Positions 61,048 to 64,000 of a stretch of 64,000 nucleotides of DNA are shown here, piece by piece; position 1 is the first letter of the stretch, and every line of letters starts with the position of its first letter. This DNA is from an uncultured Roseicyclus sp. (GTDB taxonomy: Bacteria; Pseudomonadota; Alphaproteobacteria; Rhodobacterales; Rhodobacteraceae). A program made the translations under genes and the position numbers. The notes beneath the pieces were generated by a model that was not told the DNA's origin, made no database searches, and saw only the letters and a list, made by a program, of their open reading frames with translations. Location of the stretch: contig CANLLF010000004.1 of the NCBI GenBank assembly GCA_947491935.1, forward strand, positions 310,001 through 374,000. The letters are read 5' to 3'.

Positions 61048-61353
61048 TTATCGCCGTTTCCATCCGCGCCGCCCGCCCGGCGTTTTGGAATGAAACTCAT
61101 CCGGCCGTTTGCGGACCCAATCCACGAAGCGCGCAATCCGGGGATGGCTCCGCAGTGCGTCGACATTGTTGTAGGCCCGCGCAAGCTCGGCCTCGGACAG
61201 CGTCGCATGAATCTCGTTATGACAGATCTGGTGCAGGAGCACGGTCGGCCCACCTTTCCCTCCGCGCAACTTGGGTATCAGATGGTGCAGGCTTTGTTTG
61301 GCGTCCGGCGGGATCGGGCGCTGGCAGAGCGGGCAGATGGGAGTGTCGTCCAT
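61048..61353 (-). CDS. HNH endonuclease-domain protein, 101 residues
   Basis: A short HNH protein: CPLCQRPIPP supplies a zinc pair, LHHLIPKLRGGKGGPTVLLH and QICHNEIH complete the HNH motif (first H-H, N-like position, final H-x3-H with a cysteine zinc ligand). The C-terminal part is basic (HPRIARFVDWVRKRPDEFH). Such small HNH proteins are widespread in alphaproteobacteria and not clearly part of a restriction system. The start ATG (61353) shares bases with the start of the divergent flavoprotein gene: both are read from CATG at 61351-61354. Confidence 0.86.
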   Translation of the reverse strand: MDDTPICPLCQRPIPPDAKQSLHHLIPKLRGGKGGPTVLLHQICHNEIHATLSEAELARAYNNVDALRSHPRIARFVDWVRKRPDEFHSKTPGGRRGWKRR

Positions 61354-62557
61354 GGCTGAAAAGAATGGCGCGGCGGGCGCGCCCGGCAAGGCAGAGGCCA
61401 TCGATGCGCTGGTGATCGGGTCGGGCCCGGCGGGGTTGATGGCGGCAGAAACGCTTGCACAAGCCGGGCGGCGCGTCACGATCGTAGAGGCCAAGCCGTC
61501 GGCGGGGCGGAAATTCCTGATGGCGGGAAAATCCGGCCTGAACCTGACCAAAGATGAGCCGAGTGGCGCATTTCTGGCCGCTTATGGACGCGACGCGGAT
61601 TGGCTTGCGCCGATGATTGCGCACATGGATCCGGTCGAGGTCATGGCCTTCGCCGAAGATCTGGGGCAGCCGATCTTCACGGGTTCGACGGGGCGCGTTT
61701 TTCCACGGGCGATGAAGGCCTCACCGCTTCTGCGCGCATGGCTGAACCGGATTGACGCCCGGATGTATCTGCGGTGGCGTTGGACCGGGTTCGAGGGCGA
61801 CGCGTTGCGGTTCGAGACGCCGGAGGGGCCGCGGCTGCTCGCCCCAACGGTCACGGTTCTGGCGCTCGGCGGCGCGAGTTGGTCCCGGCTGGGATCGGAC
61901 GGGGCATGGGCGCCATGGCTGGCCGAACAGGGCGTGGACATTGCGCCGTTCAAGCCCGCCAATATGGGGTTCGTTGTGCCCTGGTCGGCCCATATGGAAC
62001 CGTATTTCGGCCACCCGCTGAAGAATATCGCGCTTCTCGCCGATGGGCGACCGACCCGGGGGGAGGCGGTGATCTCGTCACGCGGATTGGAGGGCGGCGG
62101 GATCTATGCGGTCTCGGGCGCGGTTCGGGATGGCGCGGATTTGGCCATCGATCTGATGCCGGATCGCGACAAGACCGCCCTGACCAAACGACTGAAAAAG
62201 CGGCCAACGAAGCAGACGCTGACCAAGGCGCTCACCAACCTGGGCCTTGACCCGGCCAGGCGCGCCCTTTTGCAGGAATTCGCACGGCCCCTGCCCGATG
62301 ATCCGACCGCCTTGGCCGCCCTGATCAAGCATCTGCCCGTTGCCCATGAAGGCCCGCGCCCGATGGACGAAGCGATATCGACCGCCGGTGGCGTCGGCCG
62401 CGCGGCTCTGAGCCCCGGCCTGATGCTCAAGGCGCTGCCCGGTGTTTTCGTGGCCGGTGAAATGCTGGATTGGGAGGCGCCCACCGGCGGCTACCTGATC
62501 ACCGCGTGTCTTGCGACGGGCAAATGGGCGGGCGAACACGCTGCGCGGTATTCCTGA
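61352..62557 (+). CDS. NAD(P)/FAD-dependent oxidoreductase, PP_4765-type flavoprotein (TIGR03862)
   Basis: A 401-residue HI0933-like flavoprotein. It has the FAD motif ALVIGSGPAGLMAAETLAQA, then PSAGRKFLMAGKSGLNLTKD, and VLALGGASWSRLGSDG, ending with GVFVAGEMLDWEAPTGGYLI followed by TACLATGKWAG. These fit the TIGR03862 subset; the substrate is unknown. The most likely start, ATG 61352, overlaps the start codon of the divergent HNH gene; a later start near the FAD motif cannot be excluded, as the first 17 residues look unconserved. Confidence 0.88.
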   Translation: MAEKNGAAGAPGKAEAIDALVIGSGPAGLMAAETLAQAGRRVTIVEAKPSAGRKFLMAGKSGLNLTKDEPSGAFLAAYGRDADWLAPMIAHMDPVEVMAFAEDLGQPIFTGSTGRVFPRAMKASPLLRAWLNRIDARMYLRWRWTGFEGDALRFETPEGPRLLAPTVTVLALGGASWSRLGSDGAWAPWLAEQGVDIAPFKPANMGFVVPWSAHMEPYFGHPLKNIALLADGRPTRGEAVISSRGLEGGGIYAVSGAVRDGADLAIDLMPDRDKTALTKRLKKRPTKQTLTKALTNLGLDPARRALLQEFARPLPDDPTALAALIKHLPVAHEGPRPMDEAISTAGGVGRAALSPGLMLKALPGVFVAGEMLDWEAPTGGYLITACLATGKWAGEHAARYS

Positions 62558-62586
62558 CCCATTCGCAGGTGGCTGGGTTTGCCGCG

Positions 62587-63189
62587 TCAGGCCCCACGCG
62601 CTACGGCGGCCTTGAAGGCAGGCCGCGCCTTCATCATCGCGTCGTGGGCCAGGAGGCGTTCATTCGTGACCTCGAACTTCGCGTTCCGGGCCCACCCCAC
62701 GCAATGGGACAAAAGGATATCGGCCAGCGACATCGCTTCACCCGCCACAAACGGGCCATCGGGTGCCATGCGCGCGGCGATGGCGTCCTGGTTCCGGGCA
62801 AATTCCCAGCGCAGGCTGTCCTTCACGGCGGGCACCCGGTGGTCTTCGGGCAGGATGAAGGAATGGCGCGCCGCTGCCCAGAGGATCGCGTCGATCTCAT
62901 CATTTACGGCTTGCACGAAGGCATCCTGATGCGCGCGGGCCAATGTGCCGGGCGTGGCCGTCAACGCGCCATGCTTGTCGGCCAGATAGGTCATGATCGC
63001 GACCGAATCCGGGATAGGATCGCCATCCACCACCAGAACTGGGACCTTGCCCGTCGGGTTCATCGCACGCACCTCGTCGGACCGGGGGCTCGCGGCGACG
63101 AGCTCGAAGTCCTGCCGCAATTCCTCCAGCATCCAGATCACCCGCATCGCGCGGCTGCGCAGGCCGCCGAAGACCACGTATTTGCTCAT
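62587..63189 (-). CDS. Glutathione S-transferase-like protein
   Basis: A 200-residue GST-fold protein. The N-terminal thioredoxin-like domain has VVFGGLRSRAMRVIWMLEEL and MNPTGKVPVLVVDGDPIPDS (with the cis-proline V-P and the E/D-S glutathione contact). The C-terminal helical domain has AGEAMSLADILLSHCVGWA. Serine or arginine near residue 11 replaces the usual active-site residue, so the exact class is open. Its start overlaps the end of holA by 4 bases (63186-63189), and it probably shares that transcript. The frame continues open to 63474 as a shadow of holA. Confidence 0.87.
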   Translation of the reverse strand: MSKYVVFGGLRSRAMRVIWMLEELRQDFELVAASPRSDEVRAMNPTGKVPVLVVDGDPIPDSVAIMTYLADKHGALTATPGTLARAHQDAFVQAVNDEIDAILWAAARHSFILPEDHRVPAVKDSLRWEFARNQDAIAARMAPDGPFVAGEAMSLADILLSHCVGWARNAKFEVTNERLLAHDAMMKARPAFKAAVARGA

Positions 63190-64000
63190 CGTCTTGCCCC
63201 TCTGCCCGGCAGCATCGCCAACCGGATCAATGTGCGTTCCATCACAGCCATCTGCGGGGCCGCCCCGCCCGACCGCAGCGTCAGATCGGTGTCCACAAGC
63301 ATGGAAAGCGCGGTTTCCAGCGCGTCGCGGCCCCAGCGCCCGGCCTGCCGTGCCATGCGGTCCCGGCGCGGTCCGAAAACGGGCGGGCGCATCGCCTGTA
63401 AACCGGCCGCCGCCCCGTTCGGGTGGCTTGCCGCCATGTGCAGCGCGCGGAAATGGCGGAGGGCCGAGATGCAAAGCGTCACCGGGGCGACGCCCTGTTG
63501 CGACAGGCGTATCAGGATCGGGCCAATAGCGCCGGTCTCGGCTTCTGCGGTGGCGTGAAGGATATCGTCGAGCTCCGCGTCGCGGGTCAGGGGTGCCGTG
63601 GCTTCGATATCCGCAGGGCTGACGGGCGTGGCGTCGCCGCGCTTATAGAGCCCGAGCTTCTCGATGGTCTGGCGGAGATCGCCCGGCCCCAACGATCGCG
63701 CCAATGCTTCGAGGTCACCCATGGCGTTGGGGTCCGTTGCGGTGATGCCCGCCTCCTTGAGCCAGTCTTCGATCTCGGCCCGGCCGGGCGGATCGTCGTA
63801 GATCGCCGCCGCATAGGCCAGCTTCGATCCCTCAAACACCTTGCGCAGGGCGGATTTGGCAGTCAGCCGCCCGGCGGTGGCGATGATCTGCGCGTCGCCT
63901 GCGGCCCAATCGGCAAAGGCCGCCGCAAAGACCTTGGACAGCCCATCGGTTGCCCCATCCACCAGCACGGCGCGGGGCCCCGGAAAGAACCCCACCGCCT
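63186..64000 (-). CDS. holA: DNA polymerase III subunit delta (holA), partial
   Basis: Clamp-loader subunit that opens the beta clamp. The visible 271 residues run from FFPGPRAVLVDGATDGLSKV to the stop; the start is beyond the window end, by a few tens of residues judging from the family. Blocks seen include AGRLTAKSALRKVFEGSKLA, RSLGPGDLRQTIEKLGLYK and the C-terminal TLCISALRHFRALHMAAS with IRLAMLPGRG. Identity rests on overall pattern and length, as delta is poorly conserved. It overlaps the GST gene by 4 bases. The GTG at 63995 is unlikely to be the true start. Confidence 0.85.
   Translation of the reverse strand, partial: AVGFFPGPRAVLVDGATDGLSKVFAAAFADWAAGDAQIIATAGRLTAKSALRKVFEGSKLAYAAAIYDDPPGRAEIEDWLKEAGITATDPNAMGDLEALARSLGPGDLRQTIEKLGLYKRGDATPVSPADIEATAPLTRDAELDDILHATAEAETGAIGPILIRLSQQGVAPVTLCISALRHFRALHMAASHPNGAAAGLQAMRPPVFGPRRDRMARQAGRWGRDALETALSMLVDTDLTLRSGGAAPQMAVMERTLIRLAMLPGRGARR

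Overview
The window is a contiguous piece of a high-GC alphaproteobacterial chromosome, almost certainly from the Rhodobacterales (Roseobacter/Rhodobacter group). The evidence is a CcrM-type adenine methyltransferase beside rnhB, the order mutY-dciA-dsbA, lpxK-kdtA-DUF4170, DUF2125 and DUF1611 proteins, small secreted proteins of a kind familiar from that order, and RTX proteins. Genes are dense, many start and stop codons overlap by 4 bases, and I saw no rRNA, tRNA, CRISPR array, insertion sequence or phage structural gene.

Layout. 1-3.1 kb: end of rnr, an MltB-type lytic transglycosylase and a VOC protein. 3.2-8 kb: a small RTX protein, then a leftward block for D-amino acids (dat, an esterase, dgcA, dgcN). 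8-12.3 kb: a possible regulator with a palindromic operator candidate, a glutathionyl-hydroquinone reductase, and cobC-cobD of cobalamin synthesis. 12.3-18.6 kb: accessory stretch with two AT-richer orphan genes (12456-13199 and 16883-18580), a DUF2189 membrane protein, a second MltB-like transglycosylase and a solitary ParB-like protein. 18.7-24.9 kb: smc, a DUF2975/HTH pair, rsfS and rlmH. 24.8-34.9 kb: a surface polysaccharide and secretion block (KpsM, KpsE and KpsT-like exporter parts, a sulfotransferase-like protein, two glycosyltransferases, a large RTX metalloprotease) that splits rlmH from gpmI. 35.3-39.8 kb: gpmI, an EnvC-like factor, ctpA and rppH. 39.9-45.4 kb: small exported proteins, a RoxA-like oxygenase, a frameshifted alpha/beta hydrolase and a membrane-bound winged-helix protein of unusual topology. 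45.5-51.8 kb: rnhB, ccrM, alkB, mutY, dciA and dsbA. 52.3-57.8 kb: lipid A/Kdo genes, a CysQ-like phosphatase, a TldD/PmbA protease and two small membrane-peptide genes. 57.9-64 kb: DUF2125 protein, an SDR/enoyl-CoA hydratase pair, a flavoprotein, an HNH nuclease, a GST and the 3' part of holA.

The genes fall into a few working groups: cell-wall turnover and D-amino-acid use (two transglycosylases, EnvC-like, CtpA, DgcN/DgcA, D-transaminase); envelope building (lpxK, kdtA, capsule-type exporter, glycosyltransferases); and replication, repair and chromosome maintenance (smc, ccrM, mutY, dciA, holA, rnhB).

The most interesting region is upstream of ccrM (46054-46187). Within about 130 bases it carries an inverted pair of DnaA-box sequences (one perfect), two GANTC sites (the methylase's own expected target), and a leader able to fold into abutting stems whose closing helix includes part of the ribosome binding site. 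Other leads are the 565-residue AT-rich orphan with an R-x5-H motif near its C-terminus, the displaced polysaccharide/RTX block, the reversed-topology membrane wHTH protein, and a small Tat-exported protein with a duplicated Asp/Gly motif.
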